From assembly GCA_937146645.1 (NCBI GenBank), contig CAKZRQ010000058.1:150275-214274 (forward strand): DNA of 64,000 nucleotides, written 5' to 3'. Position 1 is the first letter of the stretch. Each line of letters starts with the position of its first letter. The DNA comes from an uncultured Cyclobacteriaceae bacterium. Lineage in GTDB: Bacteria; Bacteroidota; Bacteroidia; Cytophagales; Cyclobacteriaceae. Positions 34,154 through 42,393 of this stretch are shown piece by piece. Made by a program: the position numbers and the translations under genes. Below the pieces are notes generated by a model that saw only the letters and a program-made list of their open reading frames with translations, had not been told where the DNA came from and made no database searches.

Positions 34154-35308
34154 ATGCTTCGCAAAGTTGTTTTATGTGTCCTACTACTGGGGCTCAGTTT
34201 CACTTATTCCTTTGCCCAAAAAAAGAGTAAAGAGGATGCAGTTTTCACTTTTCCATTCCATATGGATTCACGGCTGTTGGTTTTTGAAGGAGAAATGAAT
34301 GGAAAGCCAGCAAAATTCGCCTTTGACACAGGAGCCACTTTGGGGCTGGCTGGAGATACATTTGTCGAGAATGGAAGGATCAAAGTGAAAAACCGGAACA
34401 TGACGATCCGCGACTCCAATAATGAAACCAAGCGAGTTAGAACAGGAACCACGAAGCAGATGAAATTTGGTGATATGAAGGTTTCAAACCCAAAGGCTTT
34501 AATCACCAATATGCCATTTCTTAATTGTCAGGATTACTATTTGCTCGGCTCTAATGTGATCAAACTTGTAAACTGGAAGATCGACTTCGACAAAATGGAA
34601 ATCAGTGTCTCCATGAAGCCCTTTCCAGTGGAGCCAGAATTTGCCAAAGTAAAAGTTTTCTATGAAAACAACAGGCCATTCACGGTGCTCAAGTTTGGAG
34701 GCATGAAACTTTCCAAAGTATTAATAGACACAGGATATACAAGAATCCTTGATATTGATAATAGCTCTGATTTGATGAAGGAATTCATTGCTAAAAAAGA
34801 GGAGCAGGATCGAACAAATAAGAATATTTCACTATCCGTCGGCGCGATAAGCGAGTCACTGGATGAAACCACCCAGATTATTGTTGACAGCCTCGACGTA
34901 GCTGGGATGAAAATCATGGACGTACCTACTGATTTCTTCCCCACCAAATCTACTAAACTAGGCATCGGATTTTTCAAATATGTGAGTCACACCACCATCA
35001 TAAATAATTCAGAGTCTACCTATTACCTCGATTTGAGAGAGGAACCGGATTTCAAAGATCCTTTCTTACTGAATCTTCAGTATGATGAAGGGAAAATACT
35101 GGTGAGTGGTAAATCTTTGGAAGATCACCCTCTTTACAGTCAGATAGAATTAGGTGACCAAGTAATATCAATAAATGGGAATCCCACGAGCTCATTCACA
35201 AGCGAATGCGAATTCGTGACCTGGTATTATTCTTATGATCAAGATGAGATGACTATTCAGACAAAAGATGGTGAACCAATAACTTTTACCAGCACCACAC
35301 TGAAATAA
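34154..35308 (+). CDS. Exported aspartyl protease with PDZ domain
   Basis: A 384-aa exported protein (signal MLRKVVLCVLLLGLSFTYSFA) of the retropepsin-like family. Two aspartic protease motifs are present, FAFDTGATLGLAG and VLIDTGYTRILD, so both halves of the dyad may be supplied within one chain. A C-terminal PDZ-like domain (GKSLEDHPLYSQIELGDQ, INGNPTS) follows. It is probably a periplasmic protease, with substrates unknown. Confidence 0.87.
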   Translation: MLRKVVLCVLLLGLSFTYSFAQKKSKEDAVFTFPFHMDSRLLVFEGEMNGKPAKFAFDTGATLGLAGDTFVENGRIKVKNRNMTIRDSNNETKRVRTGTTKQMKFGDMKVSNPKALITNMPFLNCQDYYLLGSNVIKLVNWKIDFDKMEISVSMKPFPVEPEFAKVKVFYENNRPFTVLKFGGMKLSKVLIDTGYTRILDIDNSSDLMKEFIAKKEEQDRTNKNISLSVGAISESLDETTQIIVDSLDVAGMKIMDVPTDFFPTKSTKLGIGFFKYVSHTTIINNSESTYYLDLREEPDFKDPFLLNLQYDEGKILVSGKSLEDHPLYSQIELGDQVISINGNPTSSFTSECEFVTWYYSYDQDEMTIQTKDGEPITFTSTTLK

Positions 35309-35310
35309 GT

Positions 35311-36408
35311 CTAAATCATCACTCGTTTTCCAGTCTCGGCCGATTCTAAAATCGCTTCGACAATTCGAATATCTCTCAAGCCTTCTTCCCCAGGGACTGC
35401 CATGGGCTGACCTTCCATAATAGCCTTGGAATCCATATCCATTTGATTAGCCTGCTGCCAAGGAACATCATAAGGGAAATTGATCTCACCAAGAGGGCTC
35501 TTCCCTTTATTTCCGGCATAGGATGAGAAGGGTTCCATTTCGATCGTTCCCTTTTCACATTCTATATCCAGGAAATTAAATTGCTCCGCAAAGGAAGTCT
35601 TCATCGTTCCTATTACTCCTCCAGGGAATTCGAGCACAGCCTCTACATTATCCGCCAGACCATTTTTATATATTTCAGGTCTATCCGTCCAGGCCTTGGC
35701 TGACTGGACCGCAATTGGTTCCATACCTGATCCTAACCTCAAACCCTGAATAGGATAAACACCCATATCATAAATCACTCCCCCTCCCATTTCCTTTTTC
35801 TGCTTCCAGTGATCCGTTCTATTATCTCTGTATCCAGCAGCACAGTCAATCCCTTTGACAGCACCGAGAGATTTTTCTTCAATGATTTTCTGAAACGCCA
35901 ATGTATTTGGCTCATGCTGACACCTGTACCCAATGGATAAGCTCACTCCAGCATTCTTACAAGCATCAATCATGGTTTGACATTCTTCAGCAGTAACTGC
36001 CATAGGTTTTTCACACCATACATGCTTGCCAGTGGCTGCTGCTCGTACCACATACTCCATATGCATGGAGGGAGGAAGTACGATGTAGATAACATCTATA
36101 TCAGGATTATCCTTGATCTGATCAAGTGTGTCGTAGTCATAGGAATTAGCCTCTAGAACACCGTACTTCTCCTGCCAGGTTTTAGCCTTTTCAGGACTTC
36201 CTGTGACGATCCCAGCCAGATGACAATGCTTGGTTTGCTGAAGAGCTGGAGCTAGCAGATCGGTACTGTAATACCCCAACCCAACCAAAGCAACTCCAAG
36301 GCCATTGATATTTTTTGCCTCTGAAAAAAGACAGGAAGGGGAAATCAGACTTGTTCCTGCTACTAGAGAAAGAGTTTTCAGTGTGTCTCTTCTTGAAAAA
36401 TTACTCAT
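35311..36408 (-). CDS. Exported Gfo/Idh/MocA family oxidoreductase (Tat signal)
   Basis: A 365-aa oxidoreductase with a twin-arginine signal (MSNFSRRDTLKTLSLVAG), the export route that fits a folded protein with bound NADP, as in glucose-fructose oxidoreductase. The nucleotide loop is VALVGLGYYSTDLLAPA, the catalytic motif CEKPMAVTAEE, and the substrate region GGVIYDMGVYPIQGLR is typical. It is convergent with the aspartyl protease gene, 2 bp away. Confidence 0.9.
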   Translation of the reverse strand: MSNFSRRDTLKTLSLVAGTSLISPSCLFSEAKNINGLGVALVGLGYYSTDLLAPALQQTKHCHLAGIVTGSPEKAKTWQEKYGVLEANSYDYDTLDQIKDNPDIDVIYIVLPPSMHMEYVVRAAATGKHVWCEKPMAVTAEECQTMIDACKNAGVSLSIGYRCQHEPNTLAFQKIIEEKSLGAVKGIDCAAGYRDNRTDHWKQKKEMGGGVIYDMGVYPIQGLRLGSGMEPIAVQSAKAWTDRPEIYKNGLADNVEAVLEFPGGVIGTMKTSFAEQFNFLDIECEKGTIEMEPFSSYAGNKGKSPLGEINFPYDVPWQQANQMDMDSKAIMEGQPMAVPGEEGLRDIRIVEAILESAETGKRVMI

Positions 36409-36481
36409 ACCAAATCAGGGTTAAAAGATTGAGTATAAAAGTTATGGAATGACCTAGACTTTAACAAAGTCTCTAGCTTAC

Positions 36482-37900
36482 CTATTCTTTATTCTGAGGA
36501 AGTCTGGCTTTCGATTCTTTTAGCCAGACATCAATTTTCTGTGCCAAATCTGCCGCGATTAATGGTCGCATCTGTATCAAGTTTTTTGATTCCTCCATGT
36601 CAAACTTCAAATCGTATAGCTCACTCTCACTTCCATCAAAATAGTAAATCAACTTATAATTTCGGGATCTGGAAATCGCATACGGAACCACATCTCTACC
36701 ACGGTAATGTGGGAAATGCCAGAATAGATCGCGCTCCGCAAGCTTACCACTAGTAGAAGTCAAAAGTGGCATTAAGCTTTCACCCACTAACTCCTCTGGA
36801 GGTTCCTGATCGAGTAAATCAAGAATAGTTGGAAGCCAATCCATAGAAATAATTGGAGTCCCTTCCCTTTTCCCTTGAATAAAAGCCCCAGGAAAGGATA
36901 CAACCGTTGGGACCCGAATTCCTCCTTCGTACGGATAGCCCTTTTGAGACTTTAATGGAGTATTATTTGTAATTGGACGATCTGGATTTCCGATCAAACC
37001 ACCATTGTCGGAGGTGAAAATCACCATGGTTTTGTCTTTCAGTCCATTTTCTTCAAGAAAAGAAAGAATCTTTCCAACGTTACGATCTACAGATTCAACG
37101 AGGGCTGCATATACCGGATTCCCCTGATTACCCTTTCCCTTGTTTTGATATTTTTCCACTAACTCTAGCGGTCCCATTATGGGGGTATGAACAGCGTAAG
37201 GTGCGTAGTGAATAAAGAAAGGCTCGGCCAAATTTCCTTTTATGAAATTCACTACTTCATCACCCTCCCGATCTGTTAGAAACTCTCCTGCTTCTCTCGG
37301 TTCTAGAGTTGTGATCTCATAGAATTTTCGGGGTTTTTCCGGTTCATAAGGATCAAAATAACTTGGCGGTTGGCCTAAATCATTACCCCCAACATTAACA
37401 TCAAAACCCTGATTATTTGGATGAAAGCCTTCTTCTCCGAGGTGCCACTTACCCACATGGAGAGTCCGATAACCTAATGGTTTTAGGTATTCTGCAATAG
37501 TCTTTTCTTCCAATGGTAAAAAGCCCTGAATTTTTGGAGTCTTTAAAGGTTTATCATCAAATACCTCGAATTCTCCAGGCTCTCCGGAAGTAGTGACCCC
37601 TTGAAATTTAGCTCTGATCCAATCTGTGATTCCTAGGGAAGCCGGATACTTTCCTGTTAACAAGGCAGCTCTGGTTGGTGAGCAAATTGCGGCTGCAGCA
37701 TAAGAATTAGTAAAGAGCACTCCCTCCTCAGCTAGTCTATCAATGTTGGGGGTATCGTAAAAATCCGATCCCAATGCTCCGATATCTGTCCAACCTAAAT
37801 CATCCACATGGATGAGAACAATATTGAATTTTTCAGGATTCTGGGACCATGAAAAATGAGCAATGAGTAGACTGAGTAAGCTAAAAAAGAACTTTCGCAT
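36482..37900 (-). CDS. Exported sulfatase (formylglycine type)
   Basis: A 472-aa S1 sulfatase with a signal peptide (MRKFFFSLLSLLIAHFSWSQ). The metal-binding HVDDLGWTDIG and the maturation signature CSPTRAALLTG (Cys73, to be converted to formylglycine) are present, as are HVGKWHLG and FTSDNGG. It removes sulfate esters, most likely from marine polysaccharides. A sulfatase-maturing enzyme is not in the window. Its 5' region borders the structured RNA at 38.0-38.2 kb on the opposite strand. Confidence 0.93.
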   Translation of the reverse strand: MRKFFFSLLSLLIAHFSWSQNPEKFNIVLIHVDDLGWTDIGALGSDFYDTPNIDRLAEEGVLFTNSYAAAAICSPTRAALLTGKYPASLGITDWIRAKFQGVTTSGEPGEFEVFDDKPLKTPKIQGFLPLEEKTIAEYLKPLGYRTLHVGKWHLGEEGFHPNNQGFDVNVGGNDLGQPPSYFDPYEPEKPRKFYEITTLEPREAGEFLTDREGDEVVNFIKGNLAEPFFIHYAPYAVHTPIMGPLELVEKYQNKGKGNQGNPVYAALVESVDRNVGKILSFLEENGLKDKTMVIFTSDNGGLIGNPDRPITNNTPLKSQKGYPYEGGIRVPTVVSFPGAFIQGKREGTPIISMDWLPTILDLLDQEPPEELVGESLMPLLTSTSGKLAERDLFWHFPHYRGRDVVPYAISRSRNYKLIYYFDGSESELYDLKFDMEESKNLIQMRPLIAADLAQKIDVWLKESKARLPQNKE

Positions 37901-38018
37901 GGATCAATATCCAAAAATCTTGATGCTATTCAGAAAATTTTTGAAGTTTTTTCCTCTCCAATTTGGAGGATTCTGCGATTAATGATTTGCATAAAAAGGT
38001 TTAATTATTTTTCGCAAC

Positions 38019-38178
38019 CTCTAAACAATTATTTATCGTTATTACAATCGAAATCGATCTATGTGGTGTTAGGTCGGATTTTGTGTTTAACAATCAGACA
38101 GAGGAAATAGGGGTGGAAGTTGGGTCCACCCCATCCTCTGCACCACCAGAAATTTAAGCGGATAGCCGCTTTTTTTTT
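38019..38178 (+). ncRNA. Predicted structured small RNA of unknown class
   Basis: In the 287-bp gap between two minus-strand genes the plus strand can fold into a nested structure. GTGGTG (38063-38068) pairs with CACCAC (38141-38146), CAGAGGA (38099-38105) pairs with TCCTCTG (38134-38140), and GGGGTGGA (38110-38117) pairs with TCCACCCC (38125-38132). A terminator hairpin with eight T follows at 38156-38178. The 5' bulge of 30 nt (38069-38098) is unpaired. A weak promoter-like TATTTTTC (38006-38013) would place the start near 38019. A 6S-like RNA (the Bacteroidetes 6S-Flavo class) is one candidate; identity is unproven. Confidence 0.6.
38156..38178 (+). terminator. Rho-independent terminator of the predicted small RNA
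   Basis: AAGCGG and CCGCTT form a 6-bp stem around an ATAG loop, followed by eight T on the plus strand. Both flanking genes are on the minus strand, so the only plausible transcript it ends is the predicted RNA. Confidence 0.7.
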
Positions 38179-38187
38179 ATGTCTTAA

Positions 38188-39108
38188 TTATAGCCCTACG
38201 ATGGCCTGACAAAGCACTCTGAATTCCTTGTTTGGATTCAAGACGTCTTCGAAAGCTTCATAATCCGCCCAAAAAAACCCTGCGTCTCCCCAGCCAGTTC
38301 CCCAGGAATTCACCACTTTAAATGCATTATTTTCATCAGAGTATCCAACCACAAGCATGGCATGCGCTCCCTGGATATCCTTTGGAATTACCCTGTGTGG
38401 ACGATAAGCCGAAAGTCCCTTCTCGTCTTTTAATCCAAACTCCTTATCTAAACCCATCGAAATAACCACTGGCTTCTGATCTGAAAGAAGGGTCTTCATT
38501 TCCATTAGAAGATTTTCACCAGTTAGAATTTTGTAATCATCCATCTTGAATTGATCAGCATTTTCCCTCTGAATATCTGTTGGCATCTGATTACAACCAT
38601 TATCCTGATAAGGGAACAGTGAAAGTTCACTGGAGCCTTCCACGATAAGTCTCTCCATAGCCCCTTCAATGGACGTCCCACCACAATTATTTCCTTCAGT
38701 CATCTGGTTATAGATAAAGGATGGACTAAGTACAACACGACCAGTGGTACGAGCTGTATTTTGAATATTTACTTGAGAACTTCTTCCGTAATAGGTCGTC
38801 GCCCAGGCTGTGCAAGATCCAAGTTTTCCCTGATTGCCTACTGCTGGTAAAAAGTTACTCAAATCAACGCTTGAAGGAAGATTATTAGGAATTTCCAGAC
38901 CAGTTAGTGCCCTTTCATTAATGATATCAATTCCAGAGAAGCCATAGCAGAAACTGACATCACAACCCATAAAGAATTCTTCACCATTATCTGAGACAAA
39001 AACATCTCCACCTTGGGTCAGTGGATCGATAGAAACAAGGGTAACTGACTCCTCCTGGCAACTAAACAAAATTGAAATGGCCAGAAGGAAAAATAGACTT
39101 CTTCTCAT
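38188..39108 (-). CDS. Papain-like (C1A) cysteine peptidase lipoprotein
   Basis: A 306-aa protease with a lipoprotein signal (MRRSLFFLLAISILFSC, Cys17). The catalytic set is present: the oxyanion Gln in NQGKLGSCTAWA (Gln93, Cys99), the His in GAHAMLVVGYSD, and the Asn in VVNSWGTGWGDAGFF. Extra cysteines at about 50, 54 and 143 suggest a disulfide-stabilised exported enzyme. No propeptide as in plant papains is evident, so activity may not need proteolytic activation. Confidence 0.92.
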   Translation of the reverse strand: MRRSLFFLLAISILFSCQEESVTLVSIDPLTQGGDVFVSDNGEEFFMGCDVSFCYGFSGIDIINERALTGLEIPNNLPSSVDLSNFLPAVGNQGKLGSCTAWATTYYGRSSQVNIQNTARTTGRVVLSPSFIYNQMTEGNNCGGTSIEGAMERLIVEGSSELSLFPYQDNGCNQMPTDIQRENADQFKMDDYKILTGENLLMEMKTLLSDQKPVVISMGLDKEFGLKDEKGLSAYRPHRVIPKDIQGAHAMLVVGYSDENNAFKVVNSWGTGWGDAGFFWADYEAFEDVLNPNKEFRVLCQAIVGL

Positions 39109-39166
39109 ATAAAAATTTTCAAATGGGTTCTATAGTTCCACGAAGTCTGGAAATGAAAGTTTCCGT

Positions 39167-40036
39167 TTAATATTTCAGGCTTTTGAGATATGCGATACTT
39201 TTTGGCAGATTTTCGAGCTCTTCTTCACTCTCGTCCTCGATAAACATGTGCTTAATTCCCAATCGATTTACTTCCTTTAAAACTGATACCAAATCAATCT
39301 CTCCTGAACCAAGAACCACATCATTTTCGGGGCCGGTAAGTCCGGTAAGGTCTTTGGGCGCTCCTTTTCTTAAATCTTTAAGGTGAAGTGAAACCCAGCG
39401 ATTTCCATATTTTTTTAGCAAAGCCGCTGGATCAGCTCCTCCAAAATGAGCCCACATCACATCTAATTGAAGCTTCACGTAGCCTTCATCCGTGTTTTCT
39501 ACCAAATACTCAAATAGGGTTTCGTCTTCATAAGGTTGGAATTCATAGCCATGAATGTGATACTTAAAAATCAACCCATTTTCCGTCAACACTTTCCCAG
39601 CTTTATTAAAGACTTTGATCGCGCGATCTGCATCTTCTTTAGAGAAGGCCCCCACTTCATGGGGTATCCAGGCACACATTACATAGCTTGCTCCCAGAGC
39701 TTTGGCTTTATCGGCCACTGCCTGCGGATCTTTTTCTAATTCTTCAAAACTCGCCCCAGTAGATGGTAGACTAATACCTCTTTCCTTCAGCATCACAAGA
39801 AATTCTTCTGTGCTGACTCCCTTAGGCGTGCCTCCTTCCAATTCTGTAATCCCCATTTCTTGAATAAAATTCAGAACTCCATCAACGCCCATTTTCTCCC
39901 ATTGATTTCGGAAAGTATAGGCCTGAACCCCCAAAGGAGCTTGATATAAGGGATCACCATTTTGCTGAGCAGAAACTTGAGTAGTGTTCAATCCTGCCAT
40001 ACAAATCATTAGTAGTGGTAAAAGAAGTTTTTTCAT
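39167..40036 (-). CDS. Exported sugar phosphate isomerase/epimerase-like TIM-barrel protein
   Basis: A 289-aa xylose-isomerase-like TIM barrel with a signal peptide (MKKLLLPLLMICMAGLNTTQVSAQ). The metal ligands of the fold are in order: YHIHGYEFQP (His), KLQLDVMWAHFGG (Asp), SLHLKD (His) and MFIEDES (Glu). In related Bacteroidetes loci such proteins act on keto-sugars in the periplasm, as epimerases, hydrolases or lyases. It lies 23 bp after the GMC oxidoreductase gene. Confidence 0.9.
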   Translation of the reverse strand: MKKLLLPLLMICMAGLNTTQVSAQQNGDPLYQAPLGVQAYTFRNQWEKMGVDGVLNFIQEMGITELEGGTPKGVSTEEFLVMLKERGISLPSTGASFEELEKDPQAVADKAKALGASYVMCAWIPHEVGAFSKEDADRAIKVFNKAGKVLTENGLIFKYHIHGYEFQPYEDETLFEYLVENTDEGYVKLQLDVMWAHFGGADPAALLKKYGNRWVSLHLKDLRKGAPKDLTGLTGPENDVVLGSGEIDLVSVLKEVNRLGIKHMFIEDESEEELENLPKSIAYLKSLKY

Positions 40037-40059
40037 AGTGTATTAATAGGTCTAAAGTT

Positions 40060-41757
40060 TTAAAGATTCTGTCTCTTCAGTTCGTCAATGGCATGATTCG
40101 CCGCTCTTGCAGTGATAGCCATAAAGGTTAGCGTTGGATTTTGAGTACTGGTACTCGTCATACAAGCCCCATCAGAGACAAATACATTTTTGCATGAATG
40201 GACTTGATTCCATCTGTTCAAAATGGATTCTTTGGGATCATTCCCCATGCGAACACCACCCATTTCATGAATATCAGAGCCTGGTAAGGCACCTGAATCT
40301 GTGACATTTATATTGGTGAATCCGGCACGCTCATACATGGCAGTCTGTTGTTCTACAAAATCAGCCGTCATTTTATCATCATTCTCTTTCCACTCTACCG
40401 AAAGGATGATTTTTGGGATTCCGTACTTATCGGTCTGATCTTCACTTAATCTGACATGATTATCCTCTACAGGAACGGTTTCCCCTTGCATCCAAGCCGC
40501 CATACTCCATACGTCTCGAAGCTCTGGATTGAGAAGATTATCCCTCAACTGGTCTCCGATCATGCTGGTATCTGATCCCATGCCTCTTCCTCCTGCCATT
40601 CCTATGGAATAGCCTCTCAAAAAATCAGTATCCTGCTGAAAGACATTTCTAAACCTTGGAACATAAGCATGCCCGGCATGTTTACCTACTTCTTTTTTAT
40701 CTAGAAATCCCTCAAAAGTTGCATAGCCCTTTCCTCGATAGTTATGCGTAGCCAAATACTTACCCAACACTCCGCTATCATTTCCCAGCCCATTTGGAAA
40801 TCTGGATGACTTGGAATTCAGCATAATCGCATTAGAGGCGATAGTTGAAGCATTCACAAAGATGATTCGAGCATAGAAATCCATTTCGTCACCCGTATCT
40901 CTATCGATTATTTTCACTCCACTAGCCTTACCCTTGTCCTCGTCATAAATAATAGAATGAACGATGGATTGCGGTCTCACGGTGAGATTACCCGTCTTTT
41001 CAGCCCATGGCAAAGTGGAAGAATTGGAGCTAAAATATCCCCCGTAAACACATCCACGGTTACACATGTCCTGATGCATGCATCGGCTTCTTCCTTGTTT
41101 GGTATGAATTTCCTGAGGATCAGTTAAATGTGCACATCGCCCCTGAATTAAATGTCGATCGCCAAAGTTTTTAGCCAGCTGCTCCTTGTAGTACTGCTCA
41201 ATACAACTCAATTCGAATCCAGGCATCACTTCAGAATCCGGCAACTCAGGAAGCCCATCCTTATTTCCTGCCACCCCTGCGAATCTTTCAACATGTGCAT
41301 ACCAGGGATTCAAGTCCTTTGCCCGAATGGGCCAATCAATCGCAAAACCATCCCGAGCAGGCCCCTCAAAGTCAAAATCAGACCATCTCTGAGTGGCTCG
41401 CGCCCAAAGCAATGACTTCCCTCCCACGTGATAGCTTCTCCACCAGCGGAAAGGTTTCTCAAAGATTACGGGCTGTTCATCTTCTGTCATCGCCCACTGA
41501 ACAGTTTCTTCTCTCTTCCATGACCAGCTAGCTAATCCAGATCTCTGCTCTATCGGAATGGATCCTCTGAACTCGAAATCCCATGGATTTTTAGAAGCCG
41601 TGGGATAATCTTCGATATGTCGGACCATTCTTCCCCGATCCAGGACCAAGGTTTTTAATCCGGCTTCGCAAAGCTCCTTTGCCGCCCAGCCGCCACTAGC
41701 TCCAGAGCCAATTACAATGGCATCGTATGTTCTATTCTTCTTCGAATCTTGTAGCAT
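40060..41757 (-). CDS. GMC family oxidoreductase (sugar dehydrogenase large subunit)
   Basis: A 565-aa flavoprotein oxidising a sugar hydroxyl. The FAD loop YDAIVIGSGASGGWAAKELC starts near residue 12, and the C-terminal GMC signature includes HEMGGVRMGND and QNPTLTFMAI. A cysteine cluster (Cys226, Cys232, Cys236: CMHQDMCNRGC) resembles the iron-sulfur site of membrane-type FAD glucose dehydrogenases, so electrons probably leave through a haem subunit. It follows the small subunit by 4 bp (GTG at 41760 or ATG at 41757; ATG taken). It lacks its own signal and may be carried out by the partner. Confidence 0.9.
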   Translation of the reverse strand: MLQDSKKNRTYDAIVIGSGASGGWAAKELCEAGLKTLVLDRGRMVRHIEDYPTASKNPWDFEFRGSIPIEQRSGLASWSWKREETVQWAMTEDEQPVIFEKPFRWWRSYHVGGKSLLWARATQRWSDFDFEGPARDGFAIDWPIRAKDLNPWYAHVERFAGVAGNKDGLPELPDSEVMPGFELSCIEQYYKEQLAKNFGDRHLIQGRCAHLTDPQEIHTKQGRSRCMHQDMCNRGCVYGGYFSSNSSTLPWAEKTGNLTVRPQSIVHSIIYDEDKGKASGVKIIDRDTGDEMDFYARIIFVNASTIASNAIMLNSKSSRFPNGLGNDSGVLGKYLATHNYRGKGYATFEGFLDKKEVGKHAGHAYVPRFRNVFQQDTDFLRGYSIGMAGGRGMGSDTSMIGDQLRDNLLNPELRDVWSMAAWMQGETVPVEDNHVRLSEDQTDKYGIPKIILSVEWKENDDKMTADFVEQQTAMYERAGFTNINVTDSGALPGSDIHEMGGVRMGNDPKESILNRWNQVHSCKNVFVSDGACMTSTSTQNPTLTFMAITARAANHAIDELKRQNL

Positions 41758-41761
41758 CACC

Positions 41762-42298
41762 TTAAGTTTGAGAATTCACATTTACGCAGCCATTGTACAT
41801 GCCAGGCGCTAATTGATACTTTCTATAGTCCACCATGACTTCTTTCACCGTGCTGAATCCTCGAATCGTTTCAGATTTAATAGTTTCAAAAAATTCTGAA
41901 TCCTCCTCGTTTTCAGATTCTGATAGTGCCATAAGCATCTCTTCGCGCTTTGGTCGATCGGCCGATAAAAAGCCATCAGACTTAAGCTTATCCAATTGCG
42001 TTTTGATTAATTCCTGATCTTCTGTTTCATAGCAATGCTCGAAAAGCCGCATCAGAAACTTATCTGTTCCAGTGCTGATCGCTCCAATCGGCTTAGCATC
42101 TGGACTTGGAAGCTTTGGCGGTAAGCCCTCCGGAATAATGGTGTCAGCCAGAGCTGTCAGCATTTGCTCCTGTCTCAAGCTGAAAAAGCCTTCATGCGTA
42201 GCCTGATCTATTAGTTGCCATTTCCAGTCTGCAAGTACCAAACCTGTAATTCCAACCGCGGCTCCTCCTAGAATCTTTAGAGATTTTCTTCTATTCAT
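41762..42298 (-). CDS. Gluconate 2-dehydrogenase subunit 3 family protein with Tat signal
   Basis: A 178-aa small subunit with a twin-arginine signal (MNRRKSLKILGGAAVGITG). The domain reads LTALADTIIPEGLPPKLPSP and SENEEDSEFFETIKSETIRG, as in the gamma or LacC-type subunits that escort GMC dehydrogenases across the membrane. Because the GMC subunit has no signal, this Tat signal probably carries the complex by hitchhiking. It is the first gene of the unit that continues with the GMC and TIM-barrel genes. Confidence 0.88.
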   Translation of the reverse strand: MNRRKSLKILGGAAVGITGLVLADWKWQLIDQATHEGFFSLRQEQMLTALADTIIPEGLPPKLPSPDAKPIGAISTGTDKFLMRLFEHCYETEDQELIKTQLDKLKSDGFLSADRPKREEMLMALSESENEEDSEFFETIKSETIRGFSTVKEVMVDYRKYQLAPGMYNGCVNVNSQT

Positions 42299-42393
42299 GG
42301 GTGAATATGACTTGTAAAGTGGAATATACTTTTTCCTAATCAGAAAAGGCAGCCACTTATAAAAAGGCCGGCTGGGTCTGACTTAATTCAGGT

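Noticed and set aside
42299..42393. Terminator between the patatin gene and the GMC small subunit
   Set aside because: CAGCC and GGCTG can pair across the gap, but no T-run follows on either strand in the right place.
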